DNA of 64,000 nt from Trifolium pratense. Taxonomy: Eukaryota > Streptophyta > Magnoliopsida > Fabales > Fabaceae. Under the pieces are notes generated by a model. That model was not told where the DNA came from, ran no database searches, and saw only the letters and a list, made by a program, of their open reading frames with translations. The translations under genes and the position numbers were made by a program. Location: positions 42,678,856 to 42,742,855 of the forward strand of contig NC_060063.1 of the NCBI RefSeq assembly GCF_020283565.1, written 5' to 3'. Position 1 is the stretch's first letter. The number at the start of each line of letters is the position of its first letter. This document shows positions 10,481 through 22,355 of this stretch, piece by piece.

Positions 10481-13132
10481 ATGGCTTTGACTCTTGGTAA
10501 TCGTAGTATGTTTTCAAACATTGATGAAATCAATTCTGATAGAACAAATTGGAATTTTAAGGCAAAGATCATAAGACTTTGGCAAGTGAACGATTTTAAT
10601 CGACCTAATATGCCTTTTTCTGTTGAAATGGTGTTAATGGATTCAGATGGTTCTAAGATTCATGCCACCATCAAAAAAACACTTATTTACAAGTTTAAAC
10701 ATGATGTAATTGAGGGAAAAGTTTATTCTTTTGAAAATATTGGTGTGGCTGCTAATACTGGAGCTTATAGGACCACACATCATCCATACAAACTGAACTT
10801 TCAGTTTGGTTCCATTGTTCAAAGGTTGTCAAATTGTGATATTGTTAAATCTCCATTTACCTTTGTTCCAATTTCTGAAGTTGTAGGTGGCTTATATGAC
10901 ACTGATTTCTTAGTTGGTGAGTTTGATTATATAGTTTTAATTTTTTTTTCTTTTCTGTGTTTAATATCTTACTAACCCAAATTTTTGTTATGAACTTCAT
11001 GTCAGATGTGATTGGTCTTTTAACTGAGATTGGTCAGGAACGTGAGATCACTAATCAAAATGGTAGCACAACAAAGCTGAATGTCATTTCCTTGGAGGCT
11101 GATGGGTATGATATTACCTTGCTGTTAACTTTCATAAACTATTTCAATTTATAAATATCAACTATGGGAACTTTTATTTATTTATAAATTTTTTATACTA
11201 TTACTTTAGGCATAAGCTGCAGTGTACACTTTTTGGACCATATGTTGATGAACTGAATACCTTTGTGGGAGCTGGTGATCTAAACAATCATGTGGTCATT
11301 GTTCATCTTGCAAAAGCTAAGACCTTTCAAGGTTGTTAATTCAAATCCACTATTTATTTTCATACCTATTATAACACTATTGTTTTCTAAATATGTATAT
11401 GTTGTTCCATTTTAAATCTGAAGTTATTGATTGGCAATTTGTAGACAAGATACACATACAGAATTGCATGAATTGTTCTGTTTTGATATTTAACCCAAAC
11501 TGTGAGGAAAGTAAGATCTTTAGGGCAAGGTATGTGATCAACAACTTTAACTTTTATTATTTTTAACTTTTATTTTTTATATTATCATTATGTATCAAAA
11601 CATATGCACTGATTACAGTTAACTTTTATTTTCCTTATTAGTCTTAATGATTCCGATGAGAATCATTCTCCATTGACCTTTACTCAACTTAGTAATGAGT
11701 CAGCTGTGACCCCACTTGATGAGTTTCTGTACAATACTCCAAGGGCAACCTTGCAAGATCTCAAGGATGCTACAAAAGTAGGCATTTAGACAACTCAACC
11801 TTTAATGATGTTTATTATTAATCCTATTACATTTTTTAATAAGCCACTACTTATTTTTTTATAGGTATCATCACATGTTGTAGCTGCTACTGTGAAGAGA
11901 ACTTTAAATCCTGATCGTTATTGGTATACAGCATGTTTTTGCGGTAAAGCTGTTATACAAGATTCAAGGTTATGGTTTTGTGAAAAGTGTAATAGGCATG
12001 TTCCAAAGGTTGTTCCTAGGTAAATATATTAAAATGTGAAATTTCACTACTCATTATGAATATTTCATTTATATTTTGGTTATGTTATAATACGAACTAT
12101 TTTATTATGCATCAGGTATTGTGTCAAACTTAGAGTCATGGATGATACTGATTCTGCCACGTTTGTTGTTTTTGACAAAGAAGCAAGTGCGATATTTAAT
12201 ATGTCTTGTGCTGATATGCTTCAACTTGGGGATGTTGTATGTGATGATTTTTAAGTTTGTTTTTTAATTAGTCAAATATCATTGTGCAATGCAAACATTT
12301 ATTAATGTCATAATTTTATTTAGCAGGCTGATGGTGAGCAAATTGTGCCACCTGAAATTGATGACATGCTGGTTAATCATACTTGGCTTTTTATGGTTGA
12401 AGCTAAACCTTCTCAGAATCCTAGGTTTGAGCAATCTTTCCGTGTTAGAAAGATTTGTACCGATGAGGTTATAATTAAGCAGTTTAAGGACAAGTGGGAT
12501 AATGAGGATGCTGTCTGTAATAAAAAAAGAAATGTATGCCTTTATCTTATTATCCTATTTATGAACACCCTGACATAAATGGTCTAATATGTTTTATAAC
12601 TTTTTGAACTTTGTGTTTTGTAGGAGGGTGGTTCTTTGAGTACTTTGCTCGATAAGGGGAAAGATGTTTATGTTGGTGGTACCTCTAATTTCCTTTCTGA
12701 GGTAAATTTTTTTAATGTTAGGTGTCTGTGTAAATGATGCTATGTTAGTTAGTTAGATGCCTTACTTTTATAACATATAATGTAGTTAGTTAGATGCCTT
12801 ATGTTATTCATGTTGTTTAGGAGTGTCAAAACTTTAGTGGAGATTCTGACAAGGGAAAAGGTTTGATTGTTGATGGAACACCTCTTGAAGTTTCACAAGA
12901 TTTGATGTTGAAATTTTCAGAATCTATTGTTAATCTTGACGATGATTCTGTTAATACTTCTTTTTGTGTTAAGCCAATGACACCTTGTGTGAGCCCAATG
13001 ACCTCTACATTGACTGTCAAGCCAATTACATCTGATCCACCTGTGAAGCCAATCAACTTTGTTGCTGCTGTGAACCCAATGCTCTCCGCTGTTTCTGCGA
13101 ACCCAACTATCTCTGATGTGGTTACTCAATAA
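10481..13132 (+). CDS. RPA70-like single-stranded-DNA-binding (OB-fold, DUF223-type) protein
   Basis: Ten exons: 10481-10916, 11006-11105, 11210-11331, 11445-11529, 11642-11777, 11865-12019, 12116-12236, 12327-12533, 12624-12701, 12821-13132. All junctions are GT..AG and all phases agree, giving 583 codons before the first stop. N-terminal OB-fold of the plant RPA1-like type (about residues 20-150: NWNFKAKIIRLWQVNDFNRP, FSFEN-like core), middle OB fold, then a zinc-ribbon like the RPA70 C-terminal domain (ACFCGK...RLWFCEKCNRH, about residues 310-335). The tail carries repeated VKPMT/VKPIT/VNPM phrases. RPA70 coats ssDNA in replication and repair; diverged copies like this are abundant in plants and are often encoded by Helitrons. 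The first stop (TAA 13130-13132) is followed by 67 open codons in the same frame, so the natural end may be 13336. Confidence 0.85.
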
Positions 13133-13336
13133 TCTGCTGCTGCTGTCAAACCAGTAAACTCTACTTCTGGTAATGATGTCAGCATGCGATCTTCATCCTC
13201 TGCTCGCCCATGTGGACAGCGGAAGAAATCCTTAGCTAAGAGAGTGTCTCCTCAACATGAGAACACGACGGTTGAAGATGACAATGCTCCTATCAAGTTG
13301 TTGAAGAGGGCTGTGAAGATTGAGAAGATACCCTAA
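13133..13336 (+). pseudogene. In-frame C-terminal extension of the RPA-like gene after a stop codon
   Basis: Directly after TAA at 13130-13132 the same frame stays open for 67 codons to TAA at 13334-13336. It continues the KPVN-type repeats and adds a basic tail (GQRKKSLAKR and later IKLLKRAVKIEKIP), which could be a nuclear-localisation tail. This looks like a coding end cut off by one nonsense change (CAA TAA TCT) or a read-through site. Which of the two cannot be told from sequence alone. Confidence 0.7.
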
Positions 13337-13865
13337 GCTGGCTATGTTAGGGATAGTCATTGCTTGCTATTATGTTTAAGCTTTAATTAGATTATGTGTT
13401 GTAGTTTGTCCCAGTGGCAGTGGGCTTAAGTACTGTTGTTTTGTGGCCCAGTGGCAGTGGGCCTTTAATTAGGACAATGTTATGTTTCAGTTTGATTAAT
13501 TGTGGTAGTCTTTTAAGTAGGGCTTTAATTAGGATTAATCACTTTTGTAATGAGGTCCAGTGGCAGTGGTCCTTTACTATGATCAATTTGAATTATTATG
13601 TGACTTTGGGTACAACCTTTATATTATTTCTGCAAGTAGTTATTTCAAATTTATTGCATGGTTACATAGTTTAGTACCACATTTATTATCTACCTCATGG
13701 CATGTTCATTTTCCCAACTTGCTACATTAAATATCCTGTACCTACCTTCAAATGGTCATTATGTTATTGGACTAACACAAGTTGCTATATATTTACCATT
13801 GGAGGTTCATATGATTTGCAGTGATTTGTGTTTTATTTTTTTGCACTTGATTTTGCAAGACATAC
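13337..13865. other. 3' UTR and intergenic spacer
   Basis: Contains three spaced copies of a CCAGTGGCAGTGG phrase (about 13411, 13448, 13557), each followed by GGCTTWA or CCTTTA sequence. Otherwise it is AT-rich, presumably the 3' UTR of the RPA-like gene and the leader of the next gene. Confidence 0.5.
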
Positions 13866-14610
13866 ATGGCTGAAGGTGCTTATGATGATATCAATACAAT
13901 TCTTGCTACCAGATTACAAAAGGCTATTTTGACTACAATACATGTCAAAGAGTTGGACCGAGTTTGGAAAGTTTATGCAGGAAATGACTTGCATTTCCTT
14001 ACTTGGAATCAATCTCTTGAACAACCTCTAATAACAGACGGATGGACAAAACTTCGTCAACACTTTGACTTGCAGTACCAATATCATGAAATTAATTTGG
14101 TTTATTATGGTGATAGCATGTTTTACCTGCTTCTTCCTTCTATAGAACCATGCACAACTGATGAATTTCCTTCATTTCACTCCCTATCTACTAAAATCCC
14201 CGAACCATTAACATTTGAGTTTGTTTGTGGAATTGACTCAAATGAAACAAGAAAACAATTAGTTAAGTATTTTAATGTTAGTCAACATTTTTAGTTATAC
14301 TTTTACATATTAGTACTTACACACTTTTCTTAATGTCAACCATATTATGCAGATCTTTGACAAGTGGTTAGGTGACTATATCACATCTTTTCATAATTAC
14401 TTGGTGCTTCAAGGTCCGGTCGCAGAACCTCATCTGGCAGAAATTATTGAAGCACCAGGTCGGACTGGAGTTCGAAAATTGGAGGCAGTAGCATGGTCCA
14501 GATTCTGCTGTGATAATTTCTTCTCACCTGGAGATATTCTAAAGTTTAGTTTTTTTAATATTGCAAAGAGCAACAGAGTTGATGTTGATGTTGTTAGATT
14601 TGTTAAGTAA
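13866..14610 (+). CDS. B3-like DNA-binding domain protein, two exons
   Basis: Exons 13866-14261 and 14353-14610, joined in phase 0 (CAATTA|GTTAAG ... TGCAG|ATC), give 217 residues. Each half looks like a diverged B3 fold of plant transcription factors: residues ~28-80 have the pattern VWKVYAGNDLHFL, then GWTKLRQHFDLQYQYHEINL; the second half has WSRFCCDNFFSPGDILKFSF, the usual GW..F...N.L..GD..F strand-turn signature. No other domain is recognised. It follows the RPA-like gene by 530 bp on the same strand and resembles the B3 genes at 25.3-29.7 kb in architecture. The B3 call is by pattern; confidence is moderate. Confidence 0.65.
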
Positions 14611-14914
14611 TCCAACAATCAACATGTGTTGTTTTCTTTTATACTAATTTATCTTTTCATGTACCAATGACTACAACTGCTGTAGTGGATTTGATCTTAG
14701 TTATTATGTGTTATTGTTTTGAGTTGATCTTGGTACTTTTCAATTAATCTTTAATATATATTTCTTATGATATTGTCTTTTCGATTATTAGTATAGGAAA
14801 AAACCCAAAATTTAATCTAATAATTTAGGTATTAACATTTATGTTGATAGCATAATCTGTCAAAAACCAAAAGTAAAACTTTAGTTTCACACCAAAGAAT
14901 AACTGTTCAACATA
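14611..14914. other. Downstream spacer, no gene
   Basis: AT-rich sequence holding the presumptive 3' UTR of the B3-like gene; nothing else is recognised. Confidence 0.4.
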
Positions 14915-15633
14915 AATAAGGTTCTAATAGCAAGAAAAGACATGTGTCAATCTCTGAGATAGTCCACATAGGATTTTATCTCGATATTTTTGTTTTCCCA
15001 TTCATGCGGGCTTTTTGGACGGTTCTTGCATTTTCAGTCCGTGAAGCCAACCAATCTATTGTGACACTACGTCAAAATAAATTATTGTAATTGCAACCTA
15101 GAATCCTATGTGTAATTGCTAAATCATTGATCATTGAAACAGGTCCAGTATTATTTGTCCATCTGGCGTGGGAAACATATTGCTCATTTTTTAATATGAG
15201 TCGATTTTATTTATGGAATTTTGTTCACATAGGTAAATGAAATAACGGTGTAGAAGGAAAACCAACTGATAACAAGAAATAAAATATCGTGATAGTTCAA
15301 GATATTAACCACCGTTAGCAACTTGCAACCAACGATCATATACACAACATAAAACATAAGCGAGAGACAATAAGATTCTAATAGCAAGAAAAGACAACTG
15401 TCAATCTCTAAGATAGTCCACATAGGATTTTAAGTCCACATATTTTTTTTTTGCCATTCATGCGGGCTTTTTGGACGGTTCTTGCATTTTCCGTCCGTGA
15501 AGCCAACCAATCTATTGTGACACTACGTCAAAATACATTATTGTAATTGCAACCTAAAATCCTATGTGTAATTGCTAAATCATTGATCATTGAAACAGGT
15601 CCAGTCTTATTCGTCCATCTGGCGTGGGAAACG
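14915..15633. repeat. ~455-bp tandem repeat, copies 1 and 2 (left of retrotransposon)
   Basis: The marker TTCTAATAGCAAGAAAAGAC occurs at 14922 and 15376, and again (one change) at 24809, about 456 bp on once the retrotransposon is removed. Each unit includes CATGCGGGCTTTTTGGACGG, AAGCCAACCAATCTATTG and GTCCACATAGGATTTT. Copy 2 is interrupted at 15633 by the gypsy element and resumes at 24606. The 70-codon minus-strand open frames at 15211-15423 and 24644-24856 are the same stretch of this repeat. Confidence 0.88.
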
Positions 15634-17872
15634 TGTAACACCCTAACCCATACTACCCTTAAAAACGCAATTTTAAAAACTTTTTAACAAGTGTAAAGGC
15701 AGAGTGCCACGCGGTAATTAAAACACAAGCATACACACAGAGCATCATGAAATTTAACATGAAAAGCAACAACGGATTCCAATCAAACCAAGCATGCATA
15801 TATATACATATATATATACATAAGCCAAATTCATCCCTAAGGATGTCACTTATACAAGAACTAGCATATCAAAAGGTAACACCGATATACGATGAAATCC
15901 AAGCGTAAACCCCGACTCGATGTTACATTACCAGAGCATTTACTATTTACAAATTCTAGTCAAAAGCTAGTACTAAGAGGAGTAATCTATTCTAAGTCTC
16001 CTCACCAAAAGGTACTTCAACACCACGCTAGAACCGCAGTCTAAACGTCGGCACAATCCTCAGCCTGAATATCTGAACCCCCAAAGGTCCAGCAAATAAC
16101 ACAAAGCAGAGAGTTAGAAAAACATAATCGCATATCATACGAGCATAAGAAAAGCCTTACACTTTCGAGCTATCATACATATTCTAACTCACGCCAAAAC
16201 ATTGTACTAAACAATTATCAATTAATAAAGTTCAACACAATTCGACCAGATAATGTCACATACCACTTATCAAATATATGCGCATTTACCCTAAGGTATC
16301 TAATGCCAATTAATTCACTGTCATGCCATCCCTAGACATAACTAAATGCATGTGGTACCAAGATGTCACACCAACGGTGGACCAAGAACAGTTTTATATC
16401 ATGCTGGATATGTCGGAACTTACCGAACCATCTTATCTCCCTTGGATAAGCCAAAACAGTTTTATATCCTGTTGGATAGCAGCTCTGGACTCATGGATTC
16501 ATCTAATCCGATCCTCGGCTTCATTATGGACACATAATCCATTTTCGTTATTGGAACCCAAGTTTCCAATGTTCACATACAATCATGAATGCATGATTAC
16601 TTTTAAACACATCAAATACATGACGCTATCTAGCTCGAAGCTATTCATTCACTGATGCGGAAACACAATTCCGACATCTAACACATTAGAATAACACAAT
16701 ATCCTATCACTCAATTCATAATTATTCACATGATAATTATCTGCATACTCATTTTTATACACACAAGGTTTCATTTACACTTATGTCATAAAACATACAT
16801 CATTCTCTTAACATTGCAAATTAATGTTAAAACATAAACATAGTCACTTGAACTGCAAGTCATTGCATACGCGTGCGAATCATATAACGATTAACAATAA
16901 GCATTAACAACATCAACATGTATCAACAAACATGTAAGGATACCCTTAAACCATGTTACAAGTGCCTAATTGCACTTAAAACAATTATCAAAAAGTTGCT
17001 GTCACAGTGCTGTTCGCTGAGCGAATCCGTAGCGAACCCGTAGCGAACACGTAGCGAACACGTAGCGAACACGTTCGCTGTAGCGAACAGGTAGCGAACT
17101 ACACCAGAAATATCTGTTCTTGAGTTATCTAAGGCGGTTTAACATTGATTCCACTCAAAAATTCATCTAAACATGTTATAAATTCATATAAACAGCTATT
17201 CTAAACATATATGGTATCAAGGAACATTAATCATCCCTTCCAAACATCCAAATACCTCTAATAATCAAAATCAAGCCAATTTCTTGAGTTTTAAGCAACT
17301 TTTATAAACTTTTTCAACATGATCCAAACACATACATATTTATCATGAAATCAAGCTAGTGATTAACACATACAAAGTAATGATGAAGAACATCACACTC
17401 ACATACAAAAGCTTATCAAAAGTCTAAAAGAAATTGAGTGGGAGAGTTCGGGAACGGAGACATAGACAATCTCCCCCCTCCTTGTCACTCAAGAATCATG
17501 AATTCTAATCTCTTACCTTAAGCAAAGATGATGATCCAAGCCTTTCCTCTCCTCTCTTGCTCGTGAATCTCTTAGCCAAACCCTAGCTCTTGCTCTATCT
17601 TGCTTCTACTCACTCAAACTCAAAGAAATGAATTTATGAAATTATTCATGTGTTTGACTTGTTACTTATACTACTTTCCAAATGTCATGAACCAAGCCCA
17701 AATGGCTTAGGCCCATGCCTCTCACGCCCATAAGCCCAAAACAATGGTTCTCGCGTCTAATAACTTACGTTCGGCTAAACAATTATTCGTCGCTCACTAA
17801 AATAATAAAAGCCAATTAATAAATAAAATAACATTTAACAAAATATACGAATACGAAAAATGGGTCGTTACA
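15634..17872 (-). repeat. 3' LTR of the gypsy element
   Basis: 2239 bp, starting TGTAACACCC and ending CGTTACA on plus. It matches the other LTR almost base for base, including an identical 110-codon chance frame. The visible difference is one 11-bp unit GTAGCGAACAC: three copies here (17040-17072, after one GTAGCGAACCC) against four in the other LTR. Confidence 0.97.
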
Positions 17873-20800
17873 ATCCTACCCCCCTTAAAAGAATTTCGCC
17901 CTCGAAATTACCTAGAAACAGATCGGGATAAGAATCTCTCATCTTGCTTTCCAACTCCCACGTTGCATTCTCACCAGCCGGTCCTCCCCACACGACTTTC
18001 ACGGATGCAATCTCTTTGTTTCTCAACCTCTTCACTTCTCTCCCTTCGATTCTCAAAGGCACAGTCTCGATGGTCAAGTCATCCCTCACTTGAACATCGT
18101 CCGATTCAATCACGTGTGTCGGATCAGACACATACTTGCGCAACTGTGATACATGAAAAACATCGTGCAAATTCGCCAATGATGGCGGCAATGCAATCCT
18201 ATACGCAACTTTCCCAACTCGCTTCAAAATCTCAAACGGCCCAATAAACCTCGATGTCAACTTCCTTGACTTCAACGCACGTCCTACTCCAGTAGTCGAT
18301 GTAACTCGTAGGAATACATGATCCCCCTCTTGGAATTCAATGTCCTTCCTCCTCTTATCATGATAACTCTTCTGTCGACTCTGAGACACTTTCATCTTCT
18401 CACGAATCATCCGAATCTTCTCTGTTGTTTCTTGTACAATCTCTGGTCCAAGAATTGCACCTTCTCCAGTTTCATACCAACACAGAGGTGTCCTACACCT
18501 TCTCCCATACAAAGCCTCAAACGGTGCCATTCCGATACTAGAATGGTAACTGTTGTTGTATGTAAACTCTACCAACGGCAAACAAGAATCCCAATTCACG
18601 TTTTGCTCCAAAACACAAGCCCTCAACAAATCCTCTAAGGATTGTATCGTCCTCTCCGACTGACCATCTGTCTGAGGGTGATACGCTGAACTCAACCTCA
18701 ACTTCGTTCCTAAAGCTTCTTGCAAGCTTTCCCAAAATCTAGAAGTAAATCTCGGATCTCTATCCGAAATAATACTTGTTGGAATACCATGTAGCTTCAC
18801 AATCTGCTCCACATAAATCTCGGCCAACTTAGGCACCAAGGTACCTTTCCTGATAGCAATGAAGTGAGCACACTTCGTCAGACGATCTACCACTACCCAA
18901 ATCACCTCGTTACTTTTCTTGGTCTTCGGTAAACCTCCCACAAAATCCATTGCAATGCTATCCCATTTCCATTCGGGTATAAACATTGGTTGTAACAAAC
19001 CAAACGGCTTCTGATGCTCAATCTTCGATTTCTGACAAGTTAAGCATGAATAAACAAATTCAGAAATTTGCCTCTTCATTCCCGGCCACCAAAACAACTT
19101 CCTCAAATCCTGATACATCTTGGTTACCCCAGGATGAATACTCAACCCACTTCTGTGACCTTCTTCCATGATCATTCTCTTTAATTCGGGTACATCCGGT
19201 ACACAAACTCTTCCTTGAAATCTCATGACTCCACTTTCGTCCATCTTGATATTGGTCTCCTTACCTTCATTGATGAGTACCATCTTCTCCATCAATTTCT
19301 TATCCGATTTCTGACGTTCTTTAATATCTTCAAGAAAAGGATTCGTCAACTTCAACATCCCAAGCTTCACACTTGTAGAAGTAACCTCACACACAAGACT
19401 CAAGTCTCGGAATTCTTCAATCAACTCTAACTCTTTCACCATCAATGATGACATATGCAAAGTCTTCCTACTTAATGCATCGGCCACCACATTGGCTTTT
19501 CCGGGATGATAACTCAATTCAAAATCGTAGTCCTTTAAGAATTCGAGCCATCTTCGTTGCCTCATATTCAACTCCTTCTGGTCGAATAAGTACTTCAAAC
19601 TCTTGTGATCACTAAATACTTCAAACCTCGATCCATACAAGTAGTGTCTCCACACTTTCAAAGCAAACACCACTGCGGCTAACTCCAAATCATGCGTTGG
19701 ATAGTTCCTCTCGTGAACCTTCAGTTGTCTCGAAGCATATGCTACCACATTACCCCCTTGCATAAGCACTCCGCCAAGTCCTAACTTCGAAGCATCGCAA
19801 TACACGACGAACGACTCTTTGGCATCAGGTAAAATCAACACGGGTGCAGTAGTCAATCTTCTCTTGAGCTCTTGGAAACTCTTCTCACAAATACCATCCC
19901 AAACAAACGCTTGATCTTTCCTCGTCAACTTGGTTAACGGCAAAGCCAACTTCGAAAAACCTTCGATGAATCTTCTATAATAACCGGCTAAACCAAGGAA
20001 ACTTCTAATCTCTGAAACAGATTCCGGCGTTCCCCACTGTGACACAGCGTCAACCTTCGCAGGATCTACCGCGATTCCTCCACTTGAAATTATATGCCCT
20101 AGGAAACTCACCTCTTTCATCCAAAATTCACACTTTGACAACTTGGCATACAACTTCTTCTCCTTCAAGACTTGCAAAACAATCCTCAAGTGCTCTTCGT
20201 GCTCTTCCTCGGATTTTGAGTAAATCAAAATGTCGTCGATGAACACCACCACGAATCTATCCAAAAATGAATGGAAAATTCGGTTCATATACTCCATGAA
20301 AACTCCAGGTGCATTGGTCACACCAAACGGCATAACTGAATACTCGTAGTGCCCATACCTCGTCCTAAATGCAGTCTTAGGTATGTCTTCCGTCTTCACT
20401 CTAATTTGATGGTATCCAGATCTCAAATCGATCTTACTAAACACACAAGCTCCAACTAGTTGATCCATCAAATCATCTATCCTTGGAAGTGGATATTTAT
20501 TCTTGATCGTCACTTTGTTCAACTGACGATAGTCTATACATAATCTCATGCTTCCATCTTTCTTCTTTACAAGCAATACCGGCGCTCCCCATGGCGAAAC
20601 ACTCGGTCGAACAAACCTCTTCTCAAGCAGCTCTTCAAGTTGCTTCTTCAACTCATTCAACTCTGATGCTGACATTCGATACGGCGCCATCGATATCGGA
20701 CTAGTTCCAGGTACTAGGTCGATAGAAAACTCTACCTCTCGCTTTGGAGGCACGTCAGATATATCATCCGGAAACACATCTGGGAATTCACAAACGATCG

Positions 20801-22250
20801 GTAACTCTTCTATCTTAACTCCTCCTTCGAGTTTCAATGATGCAAACATCATGAACATCTCGGCATGTTCTTTCAATGCTTCCGATACTTCCTTCCCGCT
20901 CATCAAATGCAAGTTCTCCTCCGGCTTCGGAAAAACAACGGCCTTCTCACGACAGTTGATATGAATTCGATTAAAGATTAACCAATTCATACCAAAAATC
21001 ACATCCATACCACTAAGTGGAATACACACTAAATCCATACCAAAGTGCCTATCAAAAATGGTTACGGGGCAATTACGACATACTTGTCGGGTAATCACTG
21101 AACCATTAGCAGGAGTTTCTATTTCCATCCTACCCGTCATATCCGTTAAAGGAATACTAAGACGCTTTGCACAATCCAAAGAAATAAAAGAATGCGTCGC
21201 TCCCGTATCTATAATCGCAATTAAAGGAGTGTCATAGATGAAACACGTACCTCTAATGAGATTGTCCTCAAGGCTAGCATCCTCTCCACTTAAAGCAAAC
21301 ACCTTGCCCATCACCTTCTTGGGCTTCTTACAAGTCGGACTCTTGTGGCCTTCTTCACCACAGTTGAAACACACCACTTTTGTCCTACACACTTCGGTCT
21401 TGTGGCCCAGCTTTCCACAATTCTTACACCTATCTCCTTTCTTAGGGCAATCATAAGACATATGACCCCTTTCTCCACAGTTGTAACAACTTCCATTCAC
21501 CGGCTTCTTACCACCACTGGTATTCCCTTTACCGCGGTTGTCATAAGGTTTTCCGCGCTCTTGTCCTTTCCCTTTTCGGTCATTCGCAGCCTTGTAGTAG
21601 TTCACCTTTGCCCTACCATCTTCATCACAAATCCTACTTTTGTTCACAAGGGTCGCAAAATCCCTTATCTGCGAAAATCCAATCATATGCTTGATGTCTG
21701 GACGTAGACCACTTTCAAACTTCACACACTTGTCGTTCTCCGCTTCCAAAGTGTTGTAATGCGGGCTAAACGCACACAAAGTCTCAAACTTGACGGCATA
21801 GTCAGCTACCGTCATATTCCCCTGTTTCAGTTCCATGAATTCCACCACTTTCTTGTTCTTCACATCCACAGGAAAATACTTAACCAAAAATTCTCTTTTA
21901 AACCTCGCCCATGGTATAGCCATACCACCGGGTCCTAGCCTCAACTTAGCATTCTTCCACCACACATTCGCTTCCTCACGCAACACATATGTTCCAAGGG
22001 TTGTCTTCCCTTCCTCGGAACAATCCATTGCTTCAAAAATTATTTCAAGCTCCTCCAGCCACTTGTGAGCTCCATCCGGGTTGTAACCTCCGGTAAATGT
22101 TGGCGGTTTCTGCTTCATGAACCTTTCCAACCTCATCTCTACCTCTCTTCCAGGTTGATGATCTCTAACCACAATGTTGGTGAGTGCGGCCAAAGCCTCC
22201 GCAATCTGAGCATTCGTTCTCGCAGCAGCCATGATTCCTGAACGAATCAC
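17868..22250 (-). CDS. Gag-Pol polyprotein of Ty3/gypsy retrotransposon
   Basis: A single frame of 1460 residues with no stop. Domains in order (approximate residues): Gag capsid region 55-200; three CX2CX4HX4C zinc knuckles near 254, 274 and 293; aspartic protease around 345 ([10 protein letters not shown]); reverse transcriptase with catalytic FIDDILIY near 670; RNase H with [11 protein letters not shown] near 816; integrase with an HHCC zinc finger 1031-1071 and D, D, E residues near 1102, 1164 and 1199; and a chromodomain-like end near 1415-1445 ([18 protein letters not shown]). The likely start is the Met at residue 7 (22232) or the first Met. The frame runs through the polypurine tract and stops inside the 3' LTR. 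All catalytic motifs are present, so the copy looks competent. Confidence 0.97.
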   Translation of the reverse strand: MIRSGIMAAARTNAQIAEALAALTNIVVRDHQPGREVEMRLERFMKQKPPTFTGGYNPDGAHKWLEELEIIFEAMDCSEEGKTTLGTYVLREEANVWWKNAKLRLGPGGMAIPWARFKREFLVKYFPVDVKNKKVVEFMELKQGNMTVADYAVKFETLCAFSPHYNTLEAENDKCVKFESGLRPDIKHMIGFSQIRDFATLVNKSRICDEDGRAKVNYYKAANDRKGKGQERGKPYDNRGKGNTSGGKKPVNGSCYNCGERGHMSYDCPKKGDRCKNCGKLGHKTEVCRTKVVCFNCGEEGHKSPTCKKPKKVMGKVFALSGEDASLEDNLIRGTCFIYDTPLIAIIDTGATHSFISLDCAKRLSIPLTDMTGRMEIETPANGSVITRQVCRNCPVTIFDRHFGMDLVCIPLSGMDVIFGMNWLIFNRIHINCREKAVVFPKPEENLHLMSGKEVSEALKEHAEMFMMFASLKLEGGVKIEELPIVCEFPDVFPDDISDVPPKREVEFSIDLVPGTSPISMAPYRMSASELNELKKQLEELLEKRFVRPSVSPWGAPVLLVKKKDGSMRLCIDYRQLNKVTIKNKYPLPRIDDLMDQLVGACVFSKIDLRSGYHQIRVKTEDIPKTAFRTRYGHYEYSVMPFGVTNAPGVFMEYMNRIFHSFLDRFVVVFIDDILIYSKSEEEHEEHLRIVLQVLKEKKLYAKLSKCEFWMKEVSFLGHIISSGGIAVDPAKVDAVSQWGTPESVSEIRSFLGLAGYYRRFIEGFSKLALPLTKLTRKDQAFVWDGICEKSFQELKRRLTTAPVLILPDAKESFVVYCDASKLGLGGVLMQGGNVVAYASRQLKVHERNYPTHDLELAAVVFALKVWRHYLYGSRFEVFSDHKSLKYLFDQKELNMRQRRWLEFLKDYDFELSYHPGKANVVADALSRKTLHMSSLMVKELELIEEFRDLSLVCEVTSTSVKLGMLKLTNPFLEDIKERQKSDKKLMEKMVLINEGKETNIKMDESGVMRFQGRVCVPDVPELKRMIMEEGHRSGLSIHPGVTKMYQDLRKLFWWPGMKRQISEFVYSCLTCQKSKIEHQKPFGLLQPMFIPEWKWDSIAMDFVGGLPKTKKSNEVIWVVVDRLTKCAHFIAIRKGTLVPKLAEIYVEQIVKLHGIPTSIISDRDPRFTSRFWESLQEALGTKLRLSSAYHPQTDGQSERTIQSLEDLLRACVLEQNVNWDSCLPLVEFTYNNSYHSSIGMAPFEALYGRRCRTPLCWYETGEGAILGPEIVQETTEKIRMIREKMKVSQSRQKSYHDKRRKDIEFQEGDHVFLRVTSTTGVGRALKSRKLTSRFIGPFEILKRVGKVAYRIALPPSLANLHDVFHVSQLRKYVSDPTHVIESDDVQVRDDLTIETVPLRIEGREVKRLRNKEIASVKVVWGGPAGENATWELESKMRDSYPDLFLGNFEGEILLRGVGL
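17873..17891 (-). promoter_or_regulatory. Polypurine tract of the gypsy element
   Basis: On the minus strand AAGGGGGGTAGGAT directly abuts the 3' LTR, the correct position for the plus-strand primer. Here it also encodes the last residues of Gag-Pol. Confidence 0.9.
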
Positions 22251-22339
22251 AACTAGACGTTAGAAAGTACTAACAGTGTTCCCTACACATGTTCATACGG
22301 GGAAAAGAAAAGTCCTAATTGGTTCACACGAACCGACCT

Positions 22340-22351
22340 GCTCTGATACCA
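22340..22351 (-). promoter_or_regulatory. Primer-binding site, initiator tRNA-Met
   Basis: On the minus strand the sequence four bases inside the 5' LTR reads TGGTATCAGAGC, the standard plant retrotransposon PBS complementary to the 3' end of initiator tRNA-Met. It primes minus-strand DNA synthesis. Confidence 0.95.
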
Positions 22352-22355
22352 CTAT

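Noticed and set aside
16323..16655. 110-codon open frame inside the left LTR, with an identical one at 23045-23377
   Set aside because: It is LTR sequence present in both copies, has no recognisable domain and lies opposite to the element's own coding strand; a chance frame.
18318..21707. Several plus-strand open frames of 60-140 codons
   Set aside because: All lie antisense to the intact Gag-Pol frame and are shadows of it.
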